Source: Sulfuricurvum sp.
Lineage (GTDB): Bacteria > Campylobacterota > Campylobacteria > Campylobacterales > Sulfurimonadaceae
NCBI RefSeq assembly: GCF_023229695.1
Contig: NZ_JALNYS010000010.1
Span: 1-64,000, forward strand
DNA length: 64,000 nt
Direction of reading: 5' to 3'
Position 1 is the stretch's first letter. Every line of letters begins with the position of its first letter. A model generated the notes under the pieces. It saw nothing but the letters and a program-made list of their open reading frames with translations. It was not told where the DNA came from and did not search any database. Positions 1-9,160 of the stretch are shown here, piece by piece. Made by a program: the position numbers and the translations under genes.

Positions 1-415
1 CCTCTTGATAATCTTGCTTGGTTCCATTCCCACTGTAAAACATTTCAGCCAAATAGAGTTGCGCTTTCATATCCCCTTGCTCTGCCGATTCCTTAAACCA
101 ATGAAACGCTTTAGCAGGATCTTTAGCAACTCCTCGGCCGTCATAATACATATAACCCAAATTAAATTGCGCTTTGTCATGCCCCTGTTTTGCCGCTTTT
201 TCAAACCAATGGATAGCGTGTGGGTAATCTTGTTTCGTTACAATCCCTTGATAGTAGAGGCCGCCGAGCGCAAACTGACCATCCGCATCCCCTGCTTCCG
301 CTTTCAGCTGAGCCGATTTGATCGCTCTGTCTTTCATATCCCCGGATTCAGCTGCCATTGCCATTGAACCGAGCAGCAGTGTATTTATTAGTGCAATAGA
401 GAGTATTTTTTTCAT
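1..415 (-). CDS. Sel1-repeat (TPR-like) exported protein, C-terminus beyond window
   Basis: Only the first ~138 codons are present; the frame runs off the left edge. It starts with a signal peptide (MKKILSIALINTLLLGSMA...) and continues with Sel1-type repeats of about 36 residues, seen as ALGGLYYQG, NLGYMYYDGRG and YLAEMFYSGNG, each followed by an A-x-x-W-F-(E/K) helix. Sel1 proteins are solenoid adaptors for protein contacts; the partner cannot be inferred. Two ATGs are adjacent (418 and 415); the AAGGA at normal spacing favours 415. It is the most downstream gene of the minus-strand block, after the cytochromes. Confidence 0.85.
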   Translation of the reverse strand, partial: MKKILSIALINTLLLGSMAMAAESGDMKDRAIKSAQLKAEAGDADGQFALGGLYYQGIVTKQDYPHAIHWFEKAAKQGHDKAQFNLGYMYYDGRGVAKDPAKAFHWFKESAEQGDMKAQLYLAEMFYSGNGTKQDYQE

Positions 416-537
416 CATTATTCCTTAGAGGTAGTCTAGTATCAATTCTATATAGAAAACCATTAATAGTTCTTTAATGTTTTGCAAACAAGTCGATATT
501 CACCCCTTTTCATTTCGGGTGTATTAAGTTTGTGATA

Positions 538-1548
538 TTACTTTTTATGACATTTTAAACAAATTGTTATCCCGTTTCCCCCCTCCAGCAAAGCACTTGA
601 ATCTGAAGCATGCGGATTATGGCAACTGATGCATTCGAGTTCGTGTCCGGGCCGTGAGGGATCGGGTTTTCCGTGCGTAGGGTGAATTTTGTTTCCGAAT
701 GTATTGATAAAATGGTTCCCTTCCCGTTTATCGGTATGGCACGAGGTACAAAGCTCCCACGGTTTGGCTATTAAATAAAAACGGTTAACCGAAGAGTGCG
801 GGTTGTGACACCGGGTACACTTCGCCGCATCCACCGGCATATGGTGAAACCGTTTTGCTTCCCATCTCTCTTTTGCTTTGGTATGGCATTTCAAACACGC
901 CTCACCGATATGGCGGGGAAGTTTAAATTTTGGACCGTTTGCATCGTTATCCTTCTCCCCCGAACCGTTTTGTTTTTGATGGCACGAGGTGCATAGCCAA
1001 TTGATAGCCGGGGCATGTCCCTCTCCTCGAGCGGTTAGTTTTTTATGGCAGCTGTAACAATTGGATTCTTCCGGATTCTTAAAGGCAATTCCCGAAATTT
1101 CGTTCACTTCCATAGTGTGACAGGGTGTACATTTTTTTTCATTAGAAGATAGATGAAAGTCTTTGATCACATAACTTTCGGGAGGGTGTTTATACCGTTT
1201 TTCCAAAACACTGTCGTGATAGAGAATAATTGAATATTCTTTGCTCCATCCGTTTTTCCCGTATCCTTTGATCCTAACTCTATTTTCCCCTGCAATCAAC
1301 GGTACCGTTTTACAATAGGTATCCCTCCCTTTTTCTCGTGCCACCTCAACCGTTTGATTCGCATCGGTTGTAATCACTATTTTTTCAATCGATGGAGATT
1401 TAAAAGTGACAACAACCGAAGCCATCTCCTCGTGGTAGATCGAATGATCCATCGGGCTGAGCAATTCCCATCCCTCATTCATCACCTCTTCAGATCCGAA
1501 AATGGAATAATAGGAAAACAGGGAAACCATTATTATCAAAAATTTCAT
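538..1548 (-). CDS. Octaheme c-type cytochrome with N-terminal beta domain
   Basis: 336 residues with a signal peptide and eight CXXCH motifs in order: CTPCH, CYSCH, CTSCH, CLKCH, CTRCH, CTSCH, CISCH, CLKCH. Several sit in the 'CHNPHxS' context of the doubled-CXXCH cytochrome family. Residues ~25-120 carry no heme motif and look like a beta-sandwich, with a lone Cys (TYCKTV) that recurs in two paralogs here. A periplasmic electron carrier is likely. Its start overlaps the stop of the 7-heme gene by one base (TAATG), so the two are probably translationally coupled. The closest relative in the window is the 8-heme protein at 17771-18808. Confidence 0.9.
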   Translation of the reverse strand: MKFLIIMVSLFSYYSIFGSEEVMNEGWELLSPMDHSIYHEEMASVVVTFKSPSIEKIVITTDANQTVEVAREKGRDTYCKTVPLIAGENRVRIKGYGKNGWSKEYSIILYHDSVLEKRYKHPPESYVIKDFHLSSNEKKCTPCHTMEVNEISGIAFKNPEESNCYSCHKKLTARGEGHAPAINWLCTSCHQKQNGSGEKDNDANGPKFKLPRHIGEACLKCHTKAKERWEAKRFHHMPVDAAKCTRCHNPHSSVNRFYLIAKPWELCTSCHTDKREGNHFINTFGNKIHPTHGKPDPSRPGHELECISCHNPHASDSSALLEGGNGITICLKCHKK

Positions 1549-2528
1549 TATTGACCTTTACTCTTGAACAAAAATTGATCTCTTCCCAAATCCACCGTGT
1601 GTGTTCTGGGTTCATCAAGGAAATAGGGGTTATCCGACGCATGCGGATTATGACATTTTACACAACTTGGCTCCTGAGTTCCGGGACATCGCGAATTATC
1701 CCGCATCGAAGGGGGGAATTTTTTATCACCGTGACACTCGGTACACAAAACATTAGGGACTTCACGTATAAACATAGAGTGCTCTGATGCATGCGGATTA
1801 TGGCATTTATTGCACAAACCTGCATCAAACGGAAGATGTCTGTATTTTTTTCTATCCCATATCTCTTTATTTTTTTCATGACAACCATAACATATCACGT
1901 GAATCGGGTCGGGAACATGATATTTAGACATTTCCGACACCCTTTTACCTTTTTCTTCACGCTTGCCGCTATGGCAACTGCTGCACACCCAATTGACTGC
2001 GGGAGCATGGGCATATTTGCCCGTAGTTGTTTTTTTATGACACATATAGCAATTAGACTCTTCTACATCGACAAAAGCGACCCCTTTCATCTCATTAAGA
2101 CTCATATCATGACATTGCTCACACTCTTTTTCACTTTTGTCCGTGTGAAAAAAGGTTTCCTTATAAAATTTAGGGGGCACTTTGTACCCTTTTAAACTCT
2201 GTGAGACGTAATACAATTCGCTTTTGGCCTCATAGGCCAGATGCTCCCCTTTATATCCCCAAACCCGTATCGTATTCTCTCCGGGATGAAGTTTAACCGT
2301 TTTGGAACAGACATCATCGCACTCCCTTGTCATTTCCAGCGTATACCGTTCGTTTCGATCGGTAAGAATCAAAATTTTGCTGATATTACGGTCATGCACT
2401 TTGACGGTAAGCCCGGTATACGCTTCATGATGAATTTTTTTATCTACCGGGTGGAGAATCTCCACCCCTTCACTGGCCCACAATCCGAAAATCACAACCC
2501 CAAGTGAGCAAAAAATTTTTAGAATCAT
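1548..2528 (-). CDS. Heptaheme c-type cytochrome, paralog of the octaheme protein
   Basis: 326 residues with a signal peptide and the same N-terminal beta domain and lone Cys (DVCSKTV). Seven CXXCH motifs follow: CEQCH, CYMCH, CSSCH, CYGCH, CNKCH, CTECH, CVKCH. Their spacing parallels the two octaheme paralogs. The last heme motif found in those proteins is replaced by a C-terminal tail (DLGRDQFLFKSKGQ) without Cys. A GGGG-rich ribosome-binding site lies just before the ATG, and the upstream 12-heme gene ends 11 bases before. The role is presumably periplasmic electron transfer; the redox partners are unknown. Confidence 0.9.
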   Translation of the reverse strand: MILKIFCSLGVVIFGLWASEGVEILHPVDKKIHHEAYTGLTVKVHDRNISKILILTDRNERYTLEMTRECDDVCSKTVKLHPGENTIRVWGYKGEHLAYEAKSELYYVSQSLKGYKVPPKFYKETFFHTDKSEKECEQCHDMSLNEMKGVAFVDVEESNCYMCHKKTTTGKYAHAPAVNWVCSSCHSGKREEKGKRVSEMSKYHVPDPIHVICYGCHEKNKEIWDRKKYRHLPFDAGLCNKCHNPHASEHSMFIREVPNVLCTECHGDKKFPPSMRDNSRCPGTQEPSCVKCHNPHASDNPYFLDEPRTHTVDLGRDQFLFKSKGQ

Positions 2529-2539
2529 CGGATTCCCCC

Positions 2540-4063
2540 TTACCCCTCTTTCTTTTGCCCGATCCCCTTGGGATTAGCCCGATCATACTCAAACCTCTTA
2601 TGACAAGCCGGAGCACAGGAGCCGCCATTGGGGGCATCCACAAACCGAAGCGGAAATTTAACGCTGCTAAAATCGGTGTACTCACGAATCAGATGTTTAT
2701 TTTTCGAGGCATGCTCATCGTGACAGGCACGGCATGCACGCCCTTTACGGTCATTAACGTGTAAATTATGAAGATTGACATCACCGTCTCTAAATTTAGT
2801 TATATCGTCATCGGTCGTGAAACGTTCGGTTATTTTGGACTCTTTATGGCATTTAAAACAGAAAAAATCTTTGTTTTCAAGATCGGCATAGAAATTCTTC
2901 GTAAACGATTTTTTAAGGATACTGAAATTATCCGAGCCGTGCGGTTCATGACAACCGCTGCATCCCCCCTCTTTTCCGTTAGGATCACGGATCGGCTTAT
3001 GCCAGTTTGGATTATCTTTCAGATGCTGCCCTATGTTGAGCAGCATCCCCCCGTCTTCATCGGCTTTCAGCGATTTATCATGGCATCCCAGACATACTTG
3101 AACCGGGTCTTTTTTCAAAATACTCCGGTAGTTCGAGGAATGGGGATCATGACACTCAAGGCATTTGCCTTTGCTATCGCTCACTGCACCGTGTTTGTAC
3201 CGGACAGTGTTAATCCATTTGCGCATATCCCTATGATCTTTAATCGAACTGTGGCAATCAAGACAAAACTCCAGCCCCACCTCTTTTTTCATCAATGTTT
3301 TATAATTTGACGTATGGGGTTCATGGCATTCCAAGCAACTTTTTTCAGCCGGCTTATGTTTAAACTTGCCGTTCATCGTGATAAATTTTGTCATCCCTTT
3401 AGCTTCATTGCCCTTCTCATGACATTTTAAACAGGTGTCGTTGATCGAAGTCCCTCTAAGCATTTTCGGGACATCGGACTGGTGCGGATCGTGGCACGCC
3501 GTACATTTGCCCTCTTTTACCGGCTTGTGATCAAATTCTTTGGTATATTTGGTTTTATGACACTCATAACAAATTTCATGAATATTGCTTTTAACCAGTG
3601 CTGCCGGGTTGTCTCCCTTGGGAACGTGACAGATTTGGCATGCTCCCATTTTAAACGGTTCGTGCAGGTATTTTTTAAGCGGTTTAAGCTTGGCGGGAAT
3701 ATCTTTAAGATCGATCGGCTTGGCCTCTTTAATCATCATTTTGGTATGGGTAGGTCGCTCTTCGAAACGGATTTCATCTATCGGGATTTCTCTTGGTGCC
3801 GCAGGTTCCGGGGACGCTTCCGAAGAGCTGTGCCCCCGATTTTCCAAATCGAGCGCTATCTTATCGATATTCACTTCGGAGAGCTCTTCATCGGTAATAT
3901 CGATCTTCTCTTCATGATCTTTCTGAAATACGTTGGCAGAAATCTGTTTCATAATCGCGATAAAGCGACCGAATTTTTCTCCTCCCCCTGACTGATAGAG
4001 AACCGCAACTATCCCTAAAGCGGCCAAAAGGAGTGCGATTTTTACACCATATTTCTTTATCAT
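2540..4063 (-). CDS. Membrane-anchored 12-heme c-type cytochrome
   Basis: 507 residues. An N-terminal hydrophobic segment (residues ~7-24) without a clear cleavage site suggests a membrane anchor. A charged linker of about 130 residues precedes the heme region. Eleven CXXCH motifs (CQICH, CYECH, CTACH, CLKCH, CLECH, CLDCH, CLECH, CLGCH, CSGCH, CFKCH, CRACH) are followed by a final CX3CH (CAPACH). It is a paralog of the 403-residue protein at 18809-20020, including the CAPACH end. The position downstream of a NapC-like protein and a 3-heme protein suggests it accepts electrons from the quinone pool or returns them there (inference). A 136-bp tandem duplication lies directly upstream. Confidence 0.9.
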   Translation of the reverse strand: MIKKYGVKIALLLAALGIVAVLYQSGGGEKFGRFIAIMKQISANVFQKDHEEKIDITDEELSEVNIDKIALDLENRGHSSSEASPEPAAPREIPIDEIRFEERPTHTKMMIKEAKPIDLKDIPAKLKPLKKYLHEPFKMGACQICHVPKGDNPAALVKSNIHEICYECHKTKYTKEFDHKPVKEGKCTACHDPHQSDVPKMLRGTSINDTCLKCHEKGNEAKGMTKFITMNGKFKHKPAEKSCLECHEPHTSNYKTLMKKEVGLEFCLDCHSSIKDHRDMRKWINTVRYKHGAVSDSKGKCLECHDPHSSNYRSILKKDPVQVCLGCHDKSLKADEDGGMLLNIGQHLKDNPNWHKPIRDPNGKEGGCSGCHEPHGSDNFSILKKSFTKNFYADLENKDFFCFKCHKESKITERFTTDDDITKFRDGDVNLHNLHVNDRKGRACRACHDEHASKNKHLIREYTDFSSVKFPLRFVDAPNGGSCAPACHKRFEYDRANPKGIGQKKEG

Positions 4064-4064
4064 T

Positions 4065-4336
4065 GTTATTTCTCACTTCGTTATTTAGTCATTAACTGAT
4101 GTTACACACTTTTCGGGCAAAGCCCGTAAAGTGGCGGGGACAATTTGTCCCCTGCACCCCCCTAAAGCTACCCGCATCTTTGCGGGAGATTACTAACCTT
4201 GTTATTTCACTCTTCGTTTTTTAGTCATTAACTGATGTTACGCACTTTCCGCTCATACCCCGTGAAGTGGCGGGGACAATTTGTCCCCTGCACCCCTCTA
4301 AAGCTACCCGCATCTTTGCGGGAGATTACTAACCTT
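4065..4336. repeat. 136-bp tandem duplication containing two element copies
   Basis: The segment starting GTTATTTC at 4065 recurs at 4201 with few differences (period 136). It spans the leader next to the 12-heme gene and most of one dispersed element. The first copy lacks the element's right end; the second keeps it. Confidence 0.8.
4096..4200 (+). repeat. Dispersed structured element, copy 1a (right end missing)
   Basis: It begins CTGATGTTACACAC, then has hairpins CGGGC-AAA-GCCCG, GGGGACaattTGTCCCC and CCCGCA-TCTT-TGCGGG. It stops at AACCTT, where the tandem second copy begins. Confidence 0.85.
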
Positions 4337-4370
4337 TTCGCACGTGTTTAGACAAGGTGCGTAAGGTCAG
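4232..4370 (+). mobile_element. Dispersed structured element, copy 1b (both ends)
   Basis: A full-length 139-bp copy from CTGATGTTACGCAC to GTGCGTAAGGTCAG. The first hairpin is degraded (CGCTCATACCCCG); the GGGGAC/GTCCCC and CCCGCA/TGCGGG stems are intact. I see no flanking direct repeat, perhaps because of the tandem duplication. It fills the gap between the 3-heme and 12-heme genes, which holds no other gene. Confidence 0.88.
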
Positions 4371-4407
4371 ATCAAAGGTAGAAAAAGTAACTGAGCGGGA
4401 AGACTAA

Positions 4408-4962
4408 TTAATGTCCTTGATGCCCCATATCCGGCAACGTTGTTTCTGCGTTAAATTTCCCTGCCGGACAAACGGTTTCACTGACCGTGTTGCGCAAAAG
4501 ATTCTCTTTATCCGCATGGTGAGGGCTATGACACTTATTACAGTCAATCTCTTTGCCTTCTGGCTTCACCCCTGTGATCGGAACATGACATTTGTAACAC
4601 AGTTCACCCACGGTATGGGTCACAATCGCTGCGGGCTTCGCTCGGTTTGGGGCATGACATATTGCACATGCGCCCATTTCAAACGGCGGATGGATATATT
4701 CCTTAAACGGTTTGAGCGCTTCGGGCAAATATTGATAATCAATTTTCTTTGTCGTCCCCGTGTTTGCCTTAATATAGAGAGTTGTAATCTGTTCCAGAGG
4801 GCGAGAGTCTCCATGTGTGGCATGCATCAGATTCGTTGCAATATTTTGACTGATGACACCCAATCGGCCAAGCTTTTCCCACCCCCCTACTAGTGTCATT
4901 GCGATGATAATAATAATCCCTGCTCCAATAGCAATGATTCTACCTTTAGACAATGGTTTCAT
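4408..4962 (-). CDS. Membrane-anchored triheme c-type cytochrome
   Basis: 184 residues with an N-terminal membrane segment (residues ~9-27) and three CXXCH motifs (CAICH, CYKCH, CNKCH). It matches the N-terminal part of the 12-heme protein at 2540-4063: both have an anchor, a linker and a 'PPF-MGAC-ICH' type start to the heme region. At the place of that protein's fourth heme there is only VCPAGK, and the chain soon ends in a Met/His-rich tail. It is either a shortened paralog or a decayed one. It follows the NapC-like gene by 16 bases, so it may be the first electron acceptor from it. Confidence 0.85.
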   Translation of the reverse strand: MKPLSKGRIIAIGAGIIIIIAMTLVGGWEKLGRLGVISQNIATNLMHATHGDSRPLEQITTLYIKANTGTTKKIDYQYLPEALKPFKEYIHPPFEMGACAICHAPNRAKPAAIVTHTVGELCYKCHVPITGVKPEGKEIDCNKCHSPHHADKENLLRNTVSETVCPAGKFNAETTLPDMGHQGH

Positions 4963-4978
4963 TTTTCATCCCTTCCGT

Positions 4979-5617
4979 TTACTCTGACTCAGGTGAGTCA
5001 GCGAGAGCTTCAGGGGCCTCAGGAAGGTACTTCTCAAGCTGATAGTGTCCTACGTGTTTGTGGCAATCAACACATCGCGCCAACTCTTTTCCCTCCTCAC
5101 CCTGTACGACCAATTTTTTAGCAAAATAGGCTTTATGGGCCGTAAACGCTTTTTTATTCGGTCGGGTTCCTCTGAGAAGGTTTTCATGACAATGCAAACA
5201 TCCCGAATCGTATACCCAGTTTCGACGTTCATCCCGTCTCTCATGCCAATCAATTTTAGAGGTATCATGGGTCGATTCAACCCATACATCCCAGATTCCG
5301 GTCCGTGCTTTCTGAACCAGATACCCCAGCGTCGATTCATGCGGAAGATGACAGTCGGCACATTTGGCCATGACACCGCTGTGACCGTATCCTCCATGAA
5401 CGTCATTGCTATAGGCTTCCGCCATCGGCTTCATCGAATGGCATGCGGAACAAAAATTAACTCCGGATGTCTCCTGAACGGCCACTACCGTTACAAACGA
5501 CACGACAAGCCCGACAATAACTCCACCCCCCGCCAAAGCAGCCAGCCCGCCCCAGCCGAACCAAAATTTTTTTTTCGGCTTTTCTCTTAGATCGGTACTG
5601 TTTTCCGATTCCATCAT
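4979..5617 (-). CDS. NapC/NrfH-family tetraheme quinol dehydrogenase
   Basis: 212 residues: a short cytoplasmic N-terminus, one transmembrane helix (residues ~23-47), then four CXXCH motifs (CSACH, CADCH, CLHCH, CVDCH). The 'CSACHSMKP' first site and 'HVGHY' end are typical of NapC/NirT/NrfH/CymA proteins, which exchange electrons between membrane quinol and periplasmic cytochromes. No NrfA or NapA follows; the downstream genes are multiheme cytochromes, so a CymA-like hub role is plausible (inference). It is the first gene of a likely operon running to position 538. Two adjacent Met codons make the exact start uncertain by one residue. Confidence 0.9.
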   Translation of the reverse strand: MMESENSTDLREKPKKKFWFGWGGLAALAGGGVIVGLVVSFVTVVAVQETSGVNFCSACHSMKPMAEAYSNDVHGGYGHSGVMAKCADCHLPHESTLGYLVQKARTGIWDVWVESTHDTSKIDWHERRDERRNWVYDSGCLHCHENLLRGTRPNKKAFTAHKAYFAKKLVVQGEEGKELARCVDCHKHVGHYQLEKYLPEAPEALADSPESE

Positions 5618-5814
5618 AAGAGCACCCCTTTAGTTTTAAATAATATATTTAATAAATATTTTTCATTTTCACATAATAATATTTAAATGGAGATTAGCAC
5701 CGTTAAAATTGCGTAAAAAAAGAGACTTTAAAGATCAATATGGAAATTTATGTGAGGAATATTTGATGTATGCAAGAAGTGAAAAGAGGGGAACGCGTGC
5801 TTACAGCGCAGAGG
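5618..5814. other. Intergenic region upstream of the NapC-like operon
   Basis: An AT-rich 197-bp gap between the end of the CcsBA gene and the start of the NapC-like gene. It probably carries the promoter for the latter. A small plus-strand reading frame runs out into the ccsBA 3' end and does not look like a gene. I recognise no other feature. Confidence 0.4.
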
Positions 5815-8800
5815 TTACCCCTCTGCTGTATTTGTATTTTTTAAACTTCCGCTTACTGCGTGTCGATTTCGAGAAGCAAGGGCAATCAATACGAACACCG
5901 TAGCTACCGCATAATAGACCCAAACCGGTACCGGTACCGGATCACCCGCTGCATACGAATGAAGACCAGAGAGATAATAGTTGACCCCGAAGTAGGTCAT
6001 AATAACTGAACTGTACGCAACCACAGAAGCAACGGTAAATGAGAATACCGAATTCAATTTAGGGATAAACCGTAGATGGACGACCGCCGCATACACGAGA
6101 ATCGTCACCAACGCCCATGTCTCTTTCGGATCCCATCCCCAATATCGTCCCCACGATTCGTTTGCCCAGACACCTCCCAAAAAGTTTCCGACCGTTACCA
6201 GCGAGAGGCCGATAATCATCGACATTTCACTGATACGTGTCGATTCGCGGATACTGATGACAATCTGCCGCTTCGTCTCAGGATTGGAAACTCTCCCTAG
6301 CATAATAAAGAGAACCAGAGAGATCAGCCCTAACAATGCGCTTAATCCCAAAAATCCATAACTCGATGTAATAATAGAGACATGAATCGAGAGCCAGTAC
6401 GATTTAAGTACCGGGACCAAATTGGTGATCTGCGGATCAAGCCAGCTCAAATGGGCAACAAAGAGGGCCGTACCCGATAAAATACCTGTCGAAGCAACCG
6501 CAAATTCAGATTGGCGCGCAAACATAATACCGGCCAGAATAATGGTCCATGAAATATACACCATGGATTCATACCCGTCACTCCAGGGAGCATGTCCGGA
6601 GATATACCATCGGAGGGCAAGATTGGCCGTATGGGCAATAAATCCTAAAACCAAAACACCCAAAACAATTTTTTGAGCCGTAGCCAGATTCAGCGTCGGC
6701 TTGAACAAACGGGCAAAGATAAGCCCCAGTAAAATCAGACCCGCCACTAAATACAGAGGGATCAGCCGTTCAAAAACAGCGGCTTTATTGTAAAACAACT
6801 CCGCTGCTACACTGAACTCCGATGGATAGACCTCTACACCGTTGATTTTTTGGTAAGCGATGATTTTTTTAAGAGCATTATTCGCCGTTGACCAATCCCC
6901 TTTTTCAAACCCTTCGCTCATCCCGACAAAATTATCCTGAAGAATCTGAGTAATTTGAGCAACATTCTCTTGCGGAAACTCTTTTAACGCATTGCCCGGA
7001 CTATACCATGTATGAGCTTTATCCCCTTCAAGAGGAAAAATTCTCATAAAATCACTGGTATAAATATTATAGGCAATGTTCAGCTTTTCATCCAGTTTAA
7101 TTAACTCTTTATCCAATTCATCCCGTTCAGCCGGACGTTTTCGGATCGCTTCATCGACTGCCGAAGCAAGTTTGTATTGTCCGCTTTGATCAGTAACATC
7201 GGTAAAGGCAATGTATTTCTTATCCGCTGAAACCCCTAACAACTCTTTTATTTTAGGGTGTTTGATCTTGATCATCGCAATTTTTTGCCACAATACCGGT
7301 TTGGAAGCCATACCGACAATGACCTGATTGTGCGAAAGCCCCATAACCGTACTTTGGCCGGAGAGCTTATTTACCAAATCGATGGCAATCGAATCCATCG
7401 GTTTAATTCGTCCGCCGGGGTCTTGCACCAAAAGCGATCCGAAGTTTTCGGCATAATCGTAATCCATTTTCTTAACGGTTTCGATCACACTTGGAAGATC
7501 CATCTCCTGATCTTTTTCATACCCTGCGTACGCATGTGCCGGTTGTGCCGTCAACAAAAGAGCGCTTATGGCGAATACGGCCATGAGGGATGCGGCGGTA
7601 CGGTCATATCGGGTACGTGCCAATTTACCGAATCGGCTATTCGGATTAAAGAAATTCAAAAAGAGCCCTAGCGCCAACAAAATATACCCCAGATAGGTCG
7701 GAGTTTTCCCCGGATCATGGTTGACGGAGAGGATCGTTCCCATTTCATCGCGGTCAAACGAAGATTGGAAGAATTTATAGCCGCCGTGTTCGAGTGGGTT
7801 ATTCATAAAAATCCTAAACGGTTCATTTTTCCCTGCAGCAGGATCGATCAGCGTCACATGACTCTCATACGACGAAGGGCTCATAGAACCCGGATATTTT
7901 TCCATGGCAAAATCGTCCAGTTTGAGAGAAAACGGCAATTCAATCTGCTTGGCTCCCCATTCCAATGAAATATCCGCGTCACCCAAACGGAAGTTCTCCG
8001 TAAACCCTTTGAACCGTTTTCCCTGCCCCATTAGGGCAACTTCACGTTTTTGGCCGTCATATTCCGCTTCAACAATCAGTGCGGAGAGCTCCTCCCCTTT
8101 CATCTGCATATCCATTTTCATCGACGCACGGTACTCATCTTCGGAGATTACCTTGACCGTACCGTGAGAAAGGACCGCTTTTGTCGCTATTTGCACACCG
8201 TCTACCGTATAGAGGTGACGTTTTGCGAATTCATCTTCATTACCGGCAGCGGCTGATCCGCTTTGCTGATCATCCATCCGGAGCCAATTGACGTCACGAT
8301 TGGAAACAAAGGTAAATCTCCCCTCTTTTTCAGAAATGCTCAGATACGAACGGCTTGCGTCCGGAGCTTTGTCAAAATAGATCGCCAACGGTCCGACATC
8401 AACAAACTCCCCTTTGCGTAAAAAGAATTTTTCCGGTCCGCCGGGGGTCGGAATAACAAAAGCGATAACAGCACCTTGCGTAGGATCTTCAACCGCTGTT
8501 TTCGCCGCTTTTTTGATAAACTCTTTGAAACGAACCGTTACCGCTTTTCCACCGATTTCAAGTTTCTCATCCAAATCACCCTCTTCCAGACCCGCTGCAT
8601 AAATGTTTTTTTCCGCATGATATTTTTTACCCTCTTTTAACGCATCGATCTGTAAAAAAGCGTCCGAAGAGAGCATCCGATTTTCGGTATCCCCCTCACG
8701 TATGTGCATCAAACCTTCATACCCTGTATAACGGGTGATCCCCGCACCGATCAAAATAAATAAAAATGCGGTATGAAAAATCAAGGTTGGAAGTTTTTTA

Positions 8801-9030
8801 AGCGAGAACATCCGAAAACGGATAATATTCGCCACGATTCCAACCCCTAACAGTATTTGAATCAATTCAAACCACTTGGCTCCGTACACCAATCCCCACG
8901 ACGTCTCTGCACCGTGATCATTTTCGATAAACGTCGCCGTGCCGCTTGCAGCGGCAAATACGATTAACAAAGCCACTATAAACGGCATCGATATCAGAAA
9001 TGAACCGATTTTTTTCAATAGATTCCCCAT
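5815..9030 (-). CDS. ccsBA: Fused ResB-CcsA cytochrome c biogenesis protein (CcsBA)
   Basis: 1071 residues. It transports heme across the membrane and ligates it to CXXCH motifs in system II cytochrome c maturation. The N-terminal ResB-like part has transmembrane segments near residues 10-30, 45-65 and 75-95 and a large periplasmic domain. The C-terminal CcsA part has multiple helices and the WWD heme-binding motif WGWDPKETWA near residue 965. The fused form is typical of Campylobacterota and Bacteroidetes. Placement among more than 60 heme sites suggests it matures these cytochromes, possibly specifically, like Wolinella NrfI. It appears to be transcribed separately from the operon ending at 9152. 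Confidence 0.95.
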   Translation of the reverse strand: MGNLLKKIGSFLISMPFIVALLIVFAAASGTATFIENDHGAETSWGLVYGAKWFELIQILLGVGIVANIIRFRMFSLKKLPTLIFHTAFLFILIGAGITRYTGYEGLMHIREGDTENRMLSSDAFLQIDALKEGKKYHAEKNIYAAGLEEGDLDEKLEIGGKAVTVRFKEFIKKAAKTAVEDPTQGAVIAFVIPTPGGPEKFFLRKGEFVDVGPLAIYFDKAPDASRSYLSISEKEGRFTFVSNRDVNWLRMDDQQSGSAAAGNEDEFAKRHLYTVDGVQIATKAVLSHGTVKVISEDEYRASMKMDMQMKGEELSALIVEAEYDGQKREVALMGQGKRFKGFTENFRLGDADISLEWGAKQIELPFSLKLDDFAMEKYPGSMSPSSYESHVTLIDPAAGKNEPFRIFMNNPLEHGGYKFFQSSFDRDEMGTILSVNHDPGKTPTYLGYILLALGLFLNFFNPNSRFGKLARTRYDRTAASLMAVFAISALLLTAQPAHAYAGYEKDQEMDLPSVIETVKKMDYDYAENFGSLLVQDPGGRIKPMDSIAIDLVNKLSGQSTVMGLSHNQVIVGMASKPVLWQKIAMIKIKHPKIKELLGVSADKKYIAFTDVTDQSGQYKLASAVDEAIRKRPAERDELDKELIKLDEKLNIAYNIYTSDFMRIFPLEGDKAHTWYSPGNALKEFPQENVAQITQILQDNFVGMSEGFEKGDWSTANNALKKIIAYQKINGVEVYPSEFSVAAELFYNKAAVFERLIPLYLVAGLILLGLIFARLFKPTLNLATAQKIVLGVLVLGFIAHTANLALRWYISGHAPWSDGYESMVYISWTIILAGIMFARQSEFAVASTGILSGTALFVAHLSWLDPQITNLVPVLKSYWLSIHVSIITSSYGFLGLSALLGLISLVLFIMLGRVSNPETKRQIVISIRESTRISEMSMIIGLSLVTVGNFLGGVWANESWGRYWGWDPKETWALVTILVYAAVVHLRFIPKLNSVFSFTVASVVAYSSVIMTYFGVNYYLSGLHSYAAGDPVPVPVWVYYAVATVFVLIALASRNRHAVSGSLKNTNTAEG

Positions 9031-9131
9031 GAATCCCCTTTTGGAAATTTTAAATTACGGTTTTATACCACAATCGCGGTAAACAAAAAGCATCAACGCG
9101 ATAAATAGAAAAAGATTATAATTAATGTGTT

Positions 9132-9160
9132 AAAAAAGTAACGTAAAATGGTTACTTTTT
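9132..9160 (-). terminator. Rho-independent terminator of the conduit operon
   Basis: On the minus strand, AAAAGTAAC and GTTACTTTT form a 9-bp stem with an 8-base loop, ending in a T run. It overlaps the stop codon of the last gene of the operon. Confidence 0.65.

Noticed and set aside
796..5590. Long plus-strand reading frames opposite the multiheme cytochromes
   Set aside because: They are antisense shadows of CXXCH-rich genes; they lack ribosome-binding sites and are His/Arg-rich low-quality sequence.
4979..5617. Assignment of the tetraheme protein as NrfH of a nitrite reductase
   Set aside because: No NrfA-like (CXXCK) protein is adjacent; the neighbours are other multiheme cytochromes, so only the broad family is stated.
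5709..5903. 64-residue plus-strand frame at the end of ccsBA
   Set aside because: It overlaps the ccsBA 3' end on the opposite strand and has no convincing start signal or recognisable content.
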